DNA of 64,000 bases from contig NC_053149.1 in NCBI RefSeq assembly GCF_016808335.1, forward strand, positions 15,179,714-15,243,713. The letters run 5' to 3'. Below, piece by piece: positions 10,941 to 22,566 of the stretch (positions are counted from its first letter, which is position 1; the number at the start of each line of letters is the position of its first letter). Under the pieces are notes generated by a model. It saw only the letters and a program-made list of their open reading frames with translations. It was not told where the DNA came from and made no database searches. The DNA is from Panicum virgatum. Taxonomy: Eukaryota; Streptophyta; Magnoliopsida; Poales; Poaceae. Made by a program: the position numbers and the translations under genes.

Positions 10941-11011
10941 CTTCTTCGGGGTAGATTAGATCGGTTTTACTAACCAAGATCTTTCTTTCCCAGCCGAGTC
11001 GCCAAAAAGTA

Positions 11012-12871
11012 TGTTGACGCAAATCTCGGTCAACACACGAACGCACTAGATCGTGCAGCGTGAGAAGGAGCTCGATGTAGCTCCTCCTGCATGGAGCGGT
11101 CAGACCGGTCTAAGGGACCCCGTCAGGGCAGGCGCACGTAGGGTTGTTCTAGGATCGGCAGGCCACCTAGAACGCCTTCAGACGTTGCGGAGACGAAGGA
11201 AGAACAGCTGATGGAGGTTGCAAAAGCCAGAGTTTGGTAAATAGGATGAAAAATAGGGTTTGTATTGATTTTGATCGATTGGATATCCTCAATCGGCCGT
11301 GACCTTTTATATTTAGGAAAAAGTCCATTTTGACCCCTCAACTCTTGGGTTTGTCCAACTTTAACCCCCAACTACAAAACCGGACACAATGGATACCCCA
11401 ACAATTAATACCGTGCAACTTTGCCCCCCCCAACCCCTTCTGGGTGGTATTATGATGACATGGCAGTGATTTTGCTCTTTTTTTGCCAACTAAGCCATGA
11501 CGTGGCCGGGCCGACCTGTCATACCCATTCTCTCTCCCTTCTTCACCACTGACGCCACAGACTCCCGATTGACGCTGCACTGCCCGCACCTCCCCTCCGC
11601 ACTCGCCGCCCCCATGGCCCCAAAGCGCCCGGCCATTGCCGCCGCCGTCACGTCGAGGTCGGCCTCCGGCGCAGCCGAAGCCAAGGGGCTCCCACGCAGG
11701 CTCCCACAGGCGCAGCCCTGCCGTGCCATGCCGTGCCGCGCAGCCTCTGCTTGCCACTGGCCCTGCCTCGCCGCCGTAGCCTCTACTTGCCGCATGCCAT
11801 GGGAGCTATTGGGGAGCTCTGCTCGGGCAAAGAGAAGAAGAGTAAAGGGGCTGGGAAGGTTCGGTGGAGGTAGGTGGAGCTCGTGATGGCCTCAGCTCGG
11901 TCGATTGCAGTGCAGGGCTGGCTAATTGATGGTGGTGGTCTCGGCTCGGGGAAGAACAGAGGAGCGTCCATGACTGGTGATGGCGGCGCGGTCGATTGCG
12001 GAGGCGGCCCACAGCGTCGCGCCACGGAGCACCGCGGCAACGCCCGGCCGTGCTGACCGTCGCCCCGCCTGCCCCACTGCCGGTCCGCCCCCCTGCTTGA
12101 GCCGAGCTGCACTGCCGCCCGCCATGGCCGCTACGCCGGCCGAGCCTTCCTTAGCCGCCGTGCCCTCGCGCCTCCACCGCCGCGTGTGCGCCGTGCACCG
12201 CCCCTGCGCAGTGCCGCCGAGCCGCCTGCTCAGCGCCGCCGCCCCGTGCCGCCTCGCCGTCGAGCGGGCCACGGCACGCCACGACGGCTTGCGCCCCCGG
12301 CCGCCGTCCGGCCTCCCCACAAGCGCCCGAACCCATGCACGGGTCCGCAGGAAGAGGATCCCCCTCACCGCCACAGCAGTTCGGCAACGCCCGGCCTCGA
12401 CGGCGATGGCGCGAGCGTGCGGGCGTCGGACGTGGCGGCGGCGGGAACGGCTCTGCTCCCTCTTTCTCCTCAGCAGTGAATGAAGTCCGCCACGTCAGCG
12501 CCACATTTTCAAAACCGCCGTCACGTCAGCGCAAAACCACCGAAAACGAGCACAGGTGCCAAAGTTGCACGGTATTACAACTTAGGGTGTCTATTGTGCC
12601 CGGTTTTGTAGTTGGGGGTTAAAGTTGGACAAACCCAAAAGTTGAGGGGTCAAAAATGGACTTTTTCCTTATATTTATAGGGTGGGGTGGACTTATCTTG
12701 CAAGAAATCCCTATTACACATCTAAATCTACAAAAACTCTTTAATTGATTCGAACTCCTTCTAGACCGATCAGACCGGTCGGACCTACCGGTCAGACCGG
12801 TCGGTCTCTGTCGGGCAGGCCACAGTGTCTCGACCAGTCAGACCGGTTGGTGCCAATTTTGGCTGTCAACA
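11012..12871 (-). repeat. 5' LTR of the non-autonomous element, split by a Mutator-like element
   Basis: Same ends as the 8521-9063 LTR. Removing the 1353-bp insertion and one 9-bp duplication leaves 498 bp. A pair of palindromes at 12765 and 12787 is again exactly 22 bp apart; in the sister LTR only half of the first survives. Confidence 0.9.
11316..12668. mobile_element. Mutator-like element (Pack-MULE-like) inside the LTR
   Basis: 1353 bp bounded by long inverted repeats of about 80 bp: it starts GGAAAAAGTCCATTTTGACC and ends with the complement. TTATATTTA stands directly on both sides (11307-11315 and 12669-12677), a perfect 9-bp target duplication as expected for Mutator. The interior (11500-12480) is strongly GC-rich, with overlapping open frames on both strands and no transposase, as in Pack-MULEs that carry gene pieces. 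I could not recognise the captured sequence. The insertion sits in the TATA region of the 5' LTR. Confidence 0.88.
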
Positions 12872-12876
12872 CAAGT

Positions 12877-13198
12877 ATTTGTTTTGGTATAGGAAATACT
12901 ACAGTTTTCTGAGGGCCGGTGGCTGTGGTTGGTGGCTGGTGCTGATTTGTTAGGAGAGAAAAGTATTGTTAGTTGGCTGGTAACTGGTACTGATTTAATG
13001 TGAGAGAAAATCAATGTTGGCTATGATAAACCAAGCGAACAGAGTGAATATGGGAGATGAATTAATAGTTGGTGACCCAAATCGAGTGTGAAAGAAAGTT
13101 GCAGTACATCTATTGAAAGAAAGTTGCAGTACAGTACCAGATCGACTGGATGCAGGCATGGGGCATGTGCTTGGACTCGATATCGTCAGAACCAAGAA
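12877..13198. other. remnant repeats, no gene
   Basis: 12890-13070 contains GGCTGTGGTTGGTGGCTGG and GTTGGCTGG phrases like those at the ends of the MITE at 15652-15802, probably a decayed relative. At 13092-13135 GAAAGAAAGTTGCAGTACA occurs twice with a 27-bp period. Confidence 0.4.
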
Positions 13199-14339
13199 CC
13201 GTGTGTTTGGTTGGGAGAAGGAGTCCAACCCGGATGGGTCGGACCTCTTTTTGGAGTGTTTGGATGGAGGCAGCAGGGGACGGAGCGGACCTAGAGAGGT
13301 ATATTCGGTGGAGATGCGGGTTGGCTCTACCCCACGAAATCTGACGGACGAGTTGGCTCCGCTCCGCTCTGACGCGGCGTCTCTCTCCCGTCACTGCCCC
13401 ATCTCTCTCCCGTCTCTCCCCTGCTGCCCCATGCCCCATCTCTCTCCCGTCTCTCCAGCCTAGCGCGCACTCGTGCGGCCGGAACGCCTGCACGCTGCAG
13501 TGCCGACTGCTCCCGCCGCGGCCCGCTCGCCCAATGCTCGCCGGCAGTGGATCGGCCCCGCCACGCCGTGGGGGAGAAGGGCGAGGCCGAGCCTCTGCGC
13601 CGCCGGGGGAGGAGGGCGATGTCCGCCGCCGCCGCGCCGGCAGGGGAGGAGGGCGCCGCTGCCGGGGAGGGCCGAGGCCGCGCCCCCTCCACGACGAGGG
13701 CCAAGGCCGGCAGCGGCGGATCTAGCCCCGCCCCGCCGTGCTCCCTCCACGCCAAGGCTCGGGGCAACGCCGAGAAGGCCGCCAGCGGCGGATCCGGCCC
13801 CGCCCTAGCGCCCCTCCTCCACGCCGAGGCCCGCGGCCGCGCCGGAGGAGGCCGCCGGCGGCTCCAGGCCATGCTGCGGATGGGGCCGGTGGGCCGAGCG
13901 CGCGGCGGCCGGCGGCAGCTCGGCCCCGTGGCGGCGAGCTTCGCGGAGGGGCCTGCACATCAAGGGAGGAGGCCGGATGAGCGCCGGAACGGGTCCAGGA
14001 AGGCGAGGGCAGGCATGGGCTGCGAGGAATCGAAGGAAAACTCACCGGAGGAAGGGGATTTTGCGGCGGCCGGAGTTGGGGAAGAACACGCTGTGGCTCG
14101 CGCCTTCCTGGAGGAAGAAGAAAGGAGGAAACAGAGAGAGAGGAGAATGACACGTGGGACCCACTAACGGAGCGAATCTCACATCCATTTCATATCCCAA
14201 TTCCTCCAACCAAACAAAAATTAAGGGTTGGAGCCAATCCATTCCAACAAAGCCAACCAAACATGAGGAGGGTTGAAGTCATCCCTAAAATCTGGGTTGG
14301 AGTGGCTCCAACCCACCCAACCCGCAACCAAACACACGG
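13199..14339. mobile_element. GC-rich element with CCGTGTGTTTGGTTG inverted ends
   Basis: CCGTGTGTTTGGTTG at 13199-13213 is matched exactly by its complement at 14325-14339. Inside the ends are related GGGTTGGAG / CCAACCC phrases. The centre (13330-14170) is very GC-rich, with long overlapping frames on both strands and no recognised domain. It ends with ACACGTGGGACCCACTAACG, a phrase common near grass gene or Pack-element ends. I read this as a non-autonomous DNA transposon with captured GC-rich sequence. The lack of a clear target duplication leaves the superfamily open. Confidence 0.55.
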
Positions 14340-14369
14340 GAAATTTACTAGTATTACCTCGTCGGCAAC

Positions 14370-14645
14370 GGCTGTGTTTAGACGGGGAAAGGTGGGAGAA
14401 AAATTCACATCGGTCACTGTAGTACACTGTAGCACTTTTCGTTTGTTTATGGTAAATATTGTCCTACCATGACCTAACTAGGCTCAAAAGATTCGTCTCG
14501 CAACGTACATCAAAACTATACAATTAGTTTTTTTATTTAACTATATTTAATACTCCATGCATGTGTCATTTGCTATATTTAATATTTCGATGTGATAGGA
14601 GATGTGATGGAAAATTTGAAAATTTTGTGGGATCTAAACACACCC
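14370..14645. mobile_element. Tourist-like MITE
   Basis: About 276 bp; the left end GGCTGTGTTTAGA corresponds to the complement of the right end TCTAAACACACCC. It contains AAAGATTCGTCTCGCAACG, shared with the other MITEs of this group. Confidence 0.65.
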
Positions 14646-15651
14646 GTTGTTAGATAGGCCAACAGCCGGCTAGCTATCTCCCTGGCGCTGCTGCTCACTG
14701 GGACACTGTCAGCCATTGCGGCTAGCTATCTGCACACAGTTTGGACTTTGGGCTGTTCCCATCCCCACATCATTTATGCCCATTCTTGCATCACTGGACA
14801 CTGGACAGTTAGTAGTGCTCATGAAGCCAGATACTGTCATGGGCAAAGGATACCGCAAAAAAAAAAGAGGGCAGAATGAACACGTGATTTACTTTAATTT
14901 AGCTGCCCGGGGACAATCAGAGACTGCTCTAGCGACGTGGCCATTAGGATGCTTGCTGAGAAACGATTACAACGAGGAAAAAACAAAGGGATTATCCACA
15001 GGTTATTTCCACCACTGGCTACTGCACATGCATAAGAGCACCAAGCGGCAGATCACTGACGACGGATCAGATGTGGTGCACGCAGGGCTTCCTCGCTCGT
15101 CACGCATTACGCTCGTTTCAGTATTCAGTGGATGTGCAGTAACTTTCACCGTCAGGCCGGTTTTATTGACCATGTGTTACCGTGCGCAGAGGTGTGAAGG
15201 AGAGAGTTCAGTACCGCTCCGATCTCGCTGGTCCCTCTTGCAGTTGCAAGGCTTTTGCTTGTCGTTTCTGCTGAGGGAGATCATTGACTGTGCGAGCCAG
15301 AGCAAACGGGAAAAGGAAGTCCGGTGATTCCATTCCGCGGCTGCCACTGGGTTGACGTAAATGCCGGCCTCCTCCGCCGGCATGTTGGCATCGTCGATAC
15401 GGAGAAAACAGGTGGACAATGAGACTGCAAATCCTACGAGGTCGATGTCCTTGTCGGCACCACGATCGACCTTTTTCGTTTTGGGTCAAAAATGTCTGCT
15501 TAGGCCGTGCCCGTTGCCGTGATAACGGACGGACGGTACCATAGCTAGCGGACCCGCGCGAATCTCCATGCGCATGCATCTTCCATCAGCATGGAGCATG
15601 TGCTGTGTCTTCGTTTTCCATTTTCCTACTGTACTAGGGGCTAAACTGCAA
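14646..15651. other. intergenic, one unsupported ORF
   Basis: An open frame of 203 codons (14716-15327, plus strand) has no recognisable domain, ordinary composition and an overlapping minus-strand frame. Nothing supports it as a gene. No RNA gene or clear repeat is seen. Confidence 0.35.
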
Positions 15652-15802
15652 TGCTCTGTTCAGCTGGCTTGTCAGCTAACTAGCTAAAAATATTTTTTTC
15701 TCACACCAAATTAGCATCAGCCACCAGTCAACAGCCAATCAGCAGTACTTTCTCTTACAACAAATCAACAACACTACCAGCCACAGCCAGCCGAATAGAG
15801 CA
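15652..15802. mobile_element. short MITE with TGCTCTGTTCAGCTGG ends
   Basis: 151 bp; the left end TGCTCTGTTCAGCTGGC matches the complement of the right end (TGCTCTATTCGGCTGGC) with two mismatches. The interior has CAGCCACCAGTCAACAGCC repeats typical of this small grass family. Confidence 0.65.
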
Positions 15803-15891
15803 AATACCGGCTGGAATTTTAATTTCCATCCTTTCCGACTAGAAATGCCAGAAACACCCCTCCCGGCTCTCTTTGCAAAAGATGTGAAAAG

Positions 15892-16619
15892 TAGGTCTGG
15901 GCGTTCGGTCAGAATCGAACCGATCATTCTTCGGTTCTCGGAGAAGTTCGGTTCTTGGAAAATAGGAACCATTCAGTTCTTTTCAGGGCTAAGATCCGAG
16001 AAACTTCGGGTTCGGTTCCGATTATAACCTATGGAACCGAACTTCCAAGATGGAAGGAAAACAAGCAACAATCGATGAGTAGATCCGCTAGAGTAGGGGT
16101 CGGCGGCGGCTGAGTGCTAGTGCTGCGCGGTGCTGACAAGGGCGGGCAAGTGGGAGGACGTCAGGAGCGGGGGAGTGCCGGGCGCTAATGAGGGCGACGA
16201 GGCCGGGCGGCTAGATGTTGGGCACTGGCGGCAGCGGGCGGCTGGGCGCTGCGCCTCGGCGTTGCAGAGTGCGGACAGGATTGAGGGTGAGGGAGTGGGG
16301 ACTGTGAGTGGGAGTGGCCGAGTGAGCTGATAGAGCTAGGGTTTTGTTTGGCCCTTGGGCCAGCTAACAAGAATCACGAGGTGAATGTATGATGAGTCCG
16401 GTTCCTCGGTTAACCAGGTTAGGAACCGAAACCGAACTGAGTACTTTGGTTCCTGAGAACGAGAAACCGAGGAGGAACCAAAATTCTTGGTTTCGGTTTG
16501 GCTTCGGTTCTCGGTTTTTTTTTGCTCGGTTCTCCATTTTTCTCCTGCCTGGAAAGAAGAAAGGCGAGTCTTTGCTTTGGCCAAAAGAGAAGGTTCTGGG
16601 TTATATTTGCCCAGACCTA
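15892..16619. mobile_element. non-autonomous hAT element
   Basis: 728 bp starting TAGGTCTGGGC and ending with its exact complement GCCCAGACCTA. Eight-base flanks are GTGAAAAG (15884-15891) and GTGAAAAA (16620-16627), an 8-bp hAT-size target duplication with one mismatch. The interior carries many inverted GGTTCGGTT/AACCGAAC repeats near both ends, plausible transposase sites, and no transposase gene. Confidence 0.8.
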
Positions 16620-16627
16620 GTGAAAAA

Positions 16628-17440
16628 TCTCGAAACTCTAAAATTGAAGAAGCGTTCATTATTTGCATAGCGAAAGATCCATGTGCAAACTAATCATTTC
16701 CTCACCGTTTCAGAAGGGCCGGGGAATCTATTTGCTCTCGTGCTGCATGGGAAAAAAAAGGGAAATAACAGGTGGGTGAGGGGGTGATGGCGTCGTAGCG
16801 AGCTTCAGGTACCTAGACGCTCTGCCACTCACAGATGAATTTGGATTCAGGTCGGTAGAAATCCGGCTCCGGCTACAGCTACTCTGGTAGAGCGATTTTT
16901 TTTTTTTGCTTTGCCTTGTCTGGATGAAAAAGTTTTGGTAAAACAGTTTCTCTTGTTATATAAAATACATAGAAAAAGGTCAAATGACTCTAGTGCTTTT
17001 CTATTTTTTTCTCAATTCTTCCTATTTCTTTCCTTCTTATTTTTTCTTCACTTCCTATTCTCTTGTTTGTCTATACAAATTTTTATAACCAAACACCTAG
17101 TTCTATTATTAAACTTGCTTGTAGTGCACCTCGTTTGGTAGGGCTCCAAAGAGGCTTTGATCTCAGCCAAAACTACAAGACATAAACAAGCTTTGCAGCA
17201 GTAGCCCTAGGCCCTAGCTAGCAGCATTGGCAAAAAAAGGAACCATGCACGGGCACGACTGCACAAGGAACAATTTATGTCTCGTCGCCGTCTCGTACTA
17301 GTAACTGTAGCCTAAATGAAAATTTCACTGGCTACCGGGGCTAGGACACTGCTCCTCAGTCACGAGTCACCCCCTTCGTCCCTCCTCTTCATGTGAATTA
17401 TTGCATGGCCAGCTACGTTACCTCGATACTCCAGAGGAGG
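16628..17440. other. intergenic, no gene
   Basis: Mixed AT-rich sequence with poly-T runs and CT-rich stretches near 17000-17060. No coding, RNA or clear transposon signal. Confidence 0.4.
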
Positions 17441-17444
17441 TGCA

Positions 17445-17855
17445 AATTACGTATCCATATCGGATACCGATACGCGGCGGATACGCGATGGATACATATC
17501 AGAGAAGTATCTGTAAAAAAATAAATGAAACATAAATCGGATACTTATTTGGGTACATTTCGGATACTCCGTGGAACGTATCGTAGAGAGAGCAGAGGAT
17601 CAGCTTCTGAATGACCGATCCAGAGAAAGGGAAGGTTATATGGACTGTTTGGTGGTCTCTTGGGCTGGACTTTCTTAGTTTCTTCTTCTTTTCTTTTTTA
17701 TTTTCCTTTTCCTACCATTAATATGCATTAATATTTATTTTATAAAAAAATATTAAAATGTATCCGCGTATCGGGTTTTTTGAGAAAATGACGTATCTCC
17801 GTATCCGTATCATCCCGATATCGATACGCATATCCATATCCGTGCTGCATAGATG
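17445..17855. mobile_element. GATACG-rich repeat element
   Basis: Both flanks of this stretch are packed with GTATCC/GGATAC words in opposite orientations (ACGTATCCATATCGG near 17449; CGATATCGATACGC-type runs near 17815-17850), separated by an AT-rich centre. This fits a non-autonomous hAT-type element with subterminal repeats. Exact ends and target duplication were not resolved. Confidence 0.45.
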
Positions 17856-17984
17856 GCCAGTCAGGTCAGAGGTGCAGTGCAGGCGCGAGGGAGACAGCGT
17901 AGCAAGTTGCTTCCTACTTTCCCCTCACACATTGTCCTCGTCTGCCCTGCCTTAGAGCAGCTCCAGTGGGCGAACGATGGGGAA

Positions 17985-18330
17985 GCCCGTTTAGTTACCA
18001 AAAATTTTCACCCAAAAATTTTCACCTCCCCTTTGAACACATGTATGAAACACTAAATGTAATTAAATAACAAAACTAATTACACAGTTTGGATGTACAC
18101 GACGAGACGAATCTTTTGAGCCTAATTAGTGCATGATTAGCCATAAATGCTACAGTAACCCACATGTGCTAATGATGCGGTCAAAGGCCTCAAAAAATTC
18201 ATCTCGCGGTTTCCAAGTGAGTTCTGAAATTAGTTTTTTAATTAGTGTCCGAAAAACCCTCCCGACATCTGGTCAAACTGTTGACGTGACACCCAAAATT
18301 TTTTTCTTACGGAATCAGTTCGCTTTAACA
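17985..18330. mobile_element. Tourist-like MITE (larger grass family)
   Basis: Contains in order CCTAATTAGTGCATGATTAG, TGCTACAGTAACC, CACATGTGCTAATGA, TTCATCTCGCGGTTTCC and CCCTCCCGACATCTGGTC, the familiar internal phrases of a widespread grass MITE. Ends are degenerate, so limits are approximate. Confidence 0.6.
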
Positions 18331-21300
18331 GACCATTGCAGCTGTTGAACTTTGGTGTCAGACCTCAACATCGAACTCCAAACTCGGTTCGACGCGAGGG
18401 AAATAAATAATCTTTTTTGTGCGGCCACTGCCTGCTCCGCTCGCGTAAAGAGAGAGGGCCAAAAGGAAGAAGCTGTACGCGCAGGTCCTACCAATCGATG
18501 TTAACACTGTGCATATCGAACTGCAGTTTTGTTCGCTGCCCTGGCTTTTGCTGTTCGAACAAAGGACTGGAGCTGCTCTTAGCCCACAGGCGAAGCTAGC
18601 CTCCTGATTCACTGGTGTCAGCAACCTTTTCTACTAATGCCATTAACCTTTGATAGAGTACTTGAACATTAGTTTGCACTAAATTTCTAAAATCCGTTGT
18701 TGCCGGCTGACAACAATAGTAAGCTGTATCTCTGCCCCTGTTTTGGCCGAACTTCCTTTCCCGTCGCTGCTTGTTGCTGGCCATTTGGTTGCCACCTGGT
18801 TGAAGCAAACTTACGCACGGTGTCCCTCCCTGCTCTCCTCTCTTAATTTCATGCTCTCCTCTCTTAATTTCGCCGTGGTGGGTCTTCTATGCAGTATCTG
18901 TAAGGGCGACCACAATATGGTGTAAGAGCAATCTATATGCAACATTGTATTCCATTCAGCCACCTGACGCCATTATGTAAACAGTCTATGAAGAGAATAG
19001 CAAAAGATACTCATAGCACTATGGGCAACTTTCATAAAAAAACTATTGGCAGCCCATAGGATATTTAAAAACTACTATATTTGTACAATATCATAGAGCA
19101 AGTAACAAAACCAGTCAATGAGAAGTGCAGCACTGTATGGATTTTTACCAACAATGGGACCCAATATGATTTTTACCATTATGGTATTTACCATAGCTAT
19201 AGTAGACTACTTGCTATGGACCCCACCTCTATGGGCCGCTTTGCCAAGTACATTGGGTCACCATAAGGGAATCCCACTAACGTGGGCATCTGGCAGCGAT
19301 AAGGAACCATTTCCGCAATTCCGCCGTTGCTCTGTCTGAGCAGGCCTAGCTTTACTCATCTCTATCATCCACCTCTGCCTTTTTATCTGTTAAAATTAGG
19401 TGCCAGTGTTTAAACTCAGTCTTTTTCTCTGTTAAAATTAGGTGCCGGTGTTTAAACGCAGTCGTCTTCTCCAACGAGTCGCTAGCTCACTGAAGACTGG
19501 AACTGGAGTGACAAGTGGTACGACCGGTACGCCGTGCTGCCCCAACACCAGCCAAACCGTAACGGCCCCGGCGCCCCGCGGCAAGAGCGGGGGCCTGTGG
19601 CCAGGACCAGACCGCACCCTGACACGCCCTTCCGCACACGCACGCGCTCGGATCGGAACCTCTCCAGCTTTCCCACCGACGGGCCGGCACGTGGGGCCAG
19701 CAGCCACCGGCAGGCACGCTCCAGGACGGTGGTGGCACTGGTACAGAGCGGGCAGCCAGACTCGCCCGGTACCGATAGGTCGTAGGTGTGCGATTCTTTG
19801 CACTAACGATCGCCACCGGTTACTTTTTTTTTTTACCAGTTCAGTCAATCGAGGATTCGAGGTAGCTCTCAGGCACCAACGATTCTTTGCACTAACGGTC
19901 GCCACCGTTTTTTTTTACCACAGTACTACTAGTAGTAATTCTTGGGAGTCCTCGGAAATGCAATCGTTGGTGTTTACTGTTTAGTGGGGGCCGGCATGTA
20001 CTAACCCGTAATCAAATTGTTACCGTATAGGGGTTTAGGCGCCAGCTGTGCATGTGGCAAACCTTGGAGCCCATAAACCAATCGGTTAAACAAACCAGCT
20101 ACTGATTTTTTTTATTTGATAAGCATCAGCTGCTGGCCTGCTGCTGGAATTATGGGACGAATAAACAAGTGCATGCATATAGACTACTGCAGTTTAGTTT
20201 CAGTGTTCCTGGACCACAGTATGCAGGTGCAGTGCAGATGGATTCTCTGTCCACTCTGCAGTTTAGCTCATGTCTGGTCTGCATATTCTTCCGTTAGTTA
20301 GGCTAAACAAGTTGACTAGCGGCCTCATCTCGTGCAACTCCATTGGACTGTTGCTCCATCCGCCTTTTGCTTTGTTTGCTTGCGTTATTCTGGCATCGAC
20401 GACTATGAGCTCATGGTCACTGTACCTGTCCCTCATGCCAACAGCCTGCACAGGTTGCTAAAATAATACTGCACAGCTTGTGCCATTGTACTAGGATGAT
20501 GTTACAGTTTCAACTTTCAAATTGTAATGGTTGAACTGTTAGTGGACAGTCATGGCTTGCGCCAAGGCCTCTGTATGATCAGAGATCAGTGCAACTGCAA
20601 CGAAGACCACATTTCAGCTCCAAAAGAAGAAAAGGCGCAGCCTTCGCTGTCAGTCTGTGACAGTGTCCGCTGGACCCCGGCTGTGGCCATTTTGCTTGCT
20701 AACTGATAAACTGAACCACCAAGGCGTGCTTATATGGCGGCGATCTTGTTCACTGTCTTATGTAGTGGGACCACTTTTCTGACTGGTTCAGACTCGCTCG
20801 CTCCTGCGAGAAGAAAAACAAAGTGATGAACCAAAAAGATGCTTCAAAGACTAGCAAACAAAAGCTTTTGTTAAGTTGTGCCTAACTCCTGCGTCTGATC
20901 AAGGGCAGCTAGCTAGCCTCTTCATTCAGCACCGGCGCAAAGCTTTCAAAACCACGGGTTTCAAGTGCGACAACATGAAACAAGTGATGATGTGGATCTA
21001 GCCTTGAGAAGACTGTAACATGTGACATTGAACCTATATATGGTGACAGCAACTGTGGACTCGATCGACGTCATCATGGACTACCTACGACATGAAATGT
21101 ATGTGGCCGAGATTGTGCGAATCGAGTATCGTTTTCATTTGGAAAAAAAAACATACAATGGTATGCTGTGGTTGAAGTGAAAGGGATGTTCCCTGTTCAA
21201 GTTTGATGCCAATACCACAAGAGGAAAAAAACCACTATAAAACACTCGAGTAACGTTAACCCTACGAGTTGGGTGTTAACTAGGTCATTGGCGAGATGTG

Positions 21301-22288
21301 GAAACGAGGGGAAACGCGACGACTCGGGAGTGAAATAGTGCTACATCGAGCAAGGGAGATTGTTCATGGAAAAAGACATGGACATGATTGAAGTGCCAAA
21401 GGCTTTGATGCGATTCAGAGTCGATGGTTCTGAAGCAGCCTCCAACTATACCAATTAGCCCATTCTGAATTATTGGACAAATGTGCATGCTCTCGTGACA
21501 TGGGAGTTTTGTATGGACACTGCAATGGAGAGCTCTCTTGGCTGGATTCGCCCCGGATCACCGAGCAGCAGCACTCGCCAATGCTAGTGCTCCACTTTAC
21601 AGGTTCCTTCACAGTTCATCTCTAGTACAATTATGTCAAGCCAAGATACCTCTTTGTTCCCGCATCTACTACTGGCCAAGTGGCCATGAAACATCCAGCC
21701 CAACTCGTACCTGGAGCAGCCCAGGCCTGTGGGTTGCGGCGTTTCTCATTATTGTTGGTCCACATACCTACAGGAGATGCGTCAAAGTATCAAACCCAAT
21801 AGCTCACATGCAGGAGATGCGTCACGAACTCCAAACAAATCGATGCTCTGTTCTGTGTCACTAGAATCCACAGGATGGTCCTCGAAAAAAAAGAAGAAGA
21901 ATATACAGGATGGTTCCATAAAAAAAAAGAATCTGGAGGATGGTATCATATATGATAGTTAATGGACACGTTGATGCGGCCTGCCTAACAAGAAAACAAG
22001 AGGACACATGTTCATTTTCACACACTGCTCCTGCTTAACAGAACGCACGGCAGGCATGCTCCATCAGGTAGCTAGCTTTCGGCGCCGATCGATCAACCAA
22101 CCAGGATTTCCGGAGAGTCCCAACAAATCTGTCCTCACATGGCGACACACGCTGATAAAGAAAGCCGGAGACGAGCTGAGGTTGATGCATACATGCGCCG
22201 AGGAGCGACAGGGTAATCCAAAGCTGATGTCGATCGGATCCGTTGGTAGGGACGACGTGCATGCATGGTCGCTGTGATTCGATTGGAC
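18331..22288. other. 4-kb intergenic stretch, no gene recognised
   Basis: Open frames here are short and without domains. Two local duplications stand out: about 19380-19465, where TCTGTTAAAATTAGGTGCC occurs twice with a 43-bp period, and about 19790-19910, where CGATTCTTTGCACTAACG occurs twice about 88 bp apart. 19500-19780 is GC-rich. No tRNA, rRNA or transposase signature was found. Confidence 0.4.
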
Positions 22289-22290
22289 TA

Positions 22291-22564
22291 GTCCATCCGT
22301 TTCGAATTATAAGTCATTCTAATTTTTTTTAAGAGTCAAATTATTTTATATTTAACTAAAATTATAAAAAATAGCAAAAATTTATAGCGCCAAATAGGTA
22401 TACTATGAAAGATTGAAAGTATATTTAATGAAAAATTTGATAATACTTATTTGGTATAATAAATGTCAGTAATTTTTTATATAAATTTGATCAAATTTAA
22501 AATATTTTAACTCTAAAAAATTAAAATGACTTACAGTTTGAATTACAATTTGAAACAGCGGGAG
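22291..22564. mobile_element. Stowaway-like MITE
   Basis: 274 bp flanked by TA on both sides (22289-22290 and 22565-22566). Inverted ends are related to CTCCCTCCGTTTCAAATTATAAG, here GTCCATCCGTTTCGAATTATAAG shortened and its complement near 22540-22564. AT-rich, foldable, non-coding. These are moved by mariner-type transposases. Confidence 0.7.
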
Positions 22565-22566
22565 TA

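Larger units (their letters stand above)
8521..12871 (-). mobile_element. complete non-autonomous LTR retrotransposon
   Basis: Two LTRs (8521-9063 and 11012-12871) flank a 1.95-kb interior. CAAGT precedes (8516-8520) and follows (12872-12876) the element as a perfect 5-bp target duplication. The LTRs start TGTTGAC and end GTCAACA. Orientation is minus: a polypurine tract (ACAGGGGGCATA) lies at 9064-9075 beside the left LTR, and a primer-binding-type sequence TTTTTGGCGACTCGGCTGG lies just inside the right LTR. The interior holds only broken gag-like fragments and no reverse transcriptase or integrase, so movement would need proteins from another element. The lineage is uncertain; the primer site argues for gypsy rather than copia. 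Confidence 0.9.

Noticed and set aside
13327..14167. Long overlapping frames on both strands (181 and 206 codons)
   Set aside because: GC-driven open frames with Ala/Arg/Gly/Pro-rich translations and no motif. Kept only as cargo of a putative transposon.
14716..15327. 203-codon plus-strand ORF
   Set aside because: No domain, no splice or promoter context, and overlapping opposite-strand frames; not supported as a gene.
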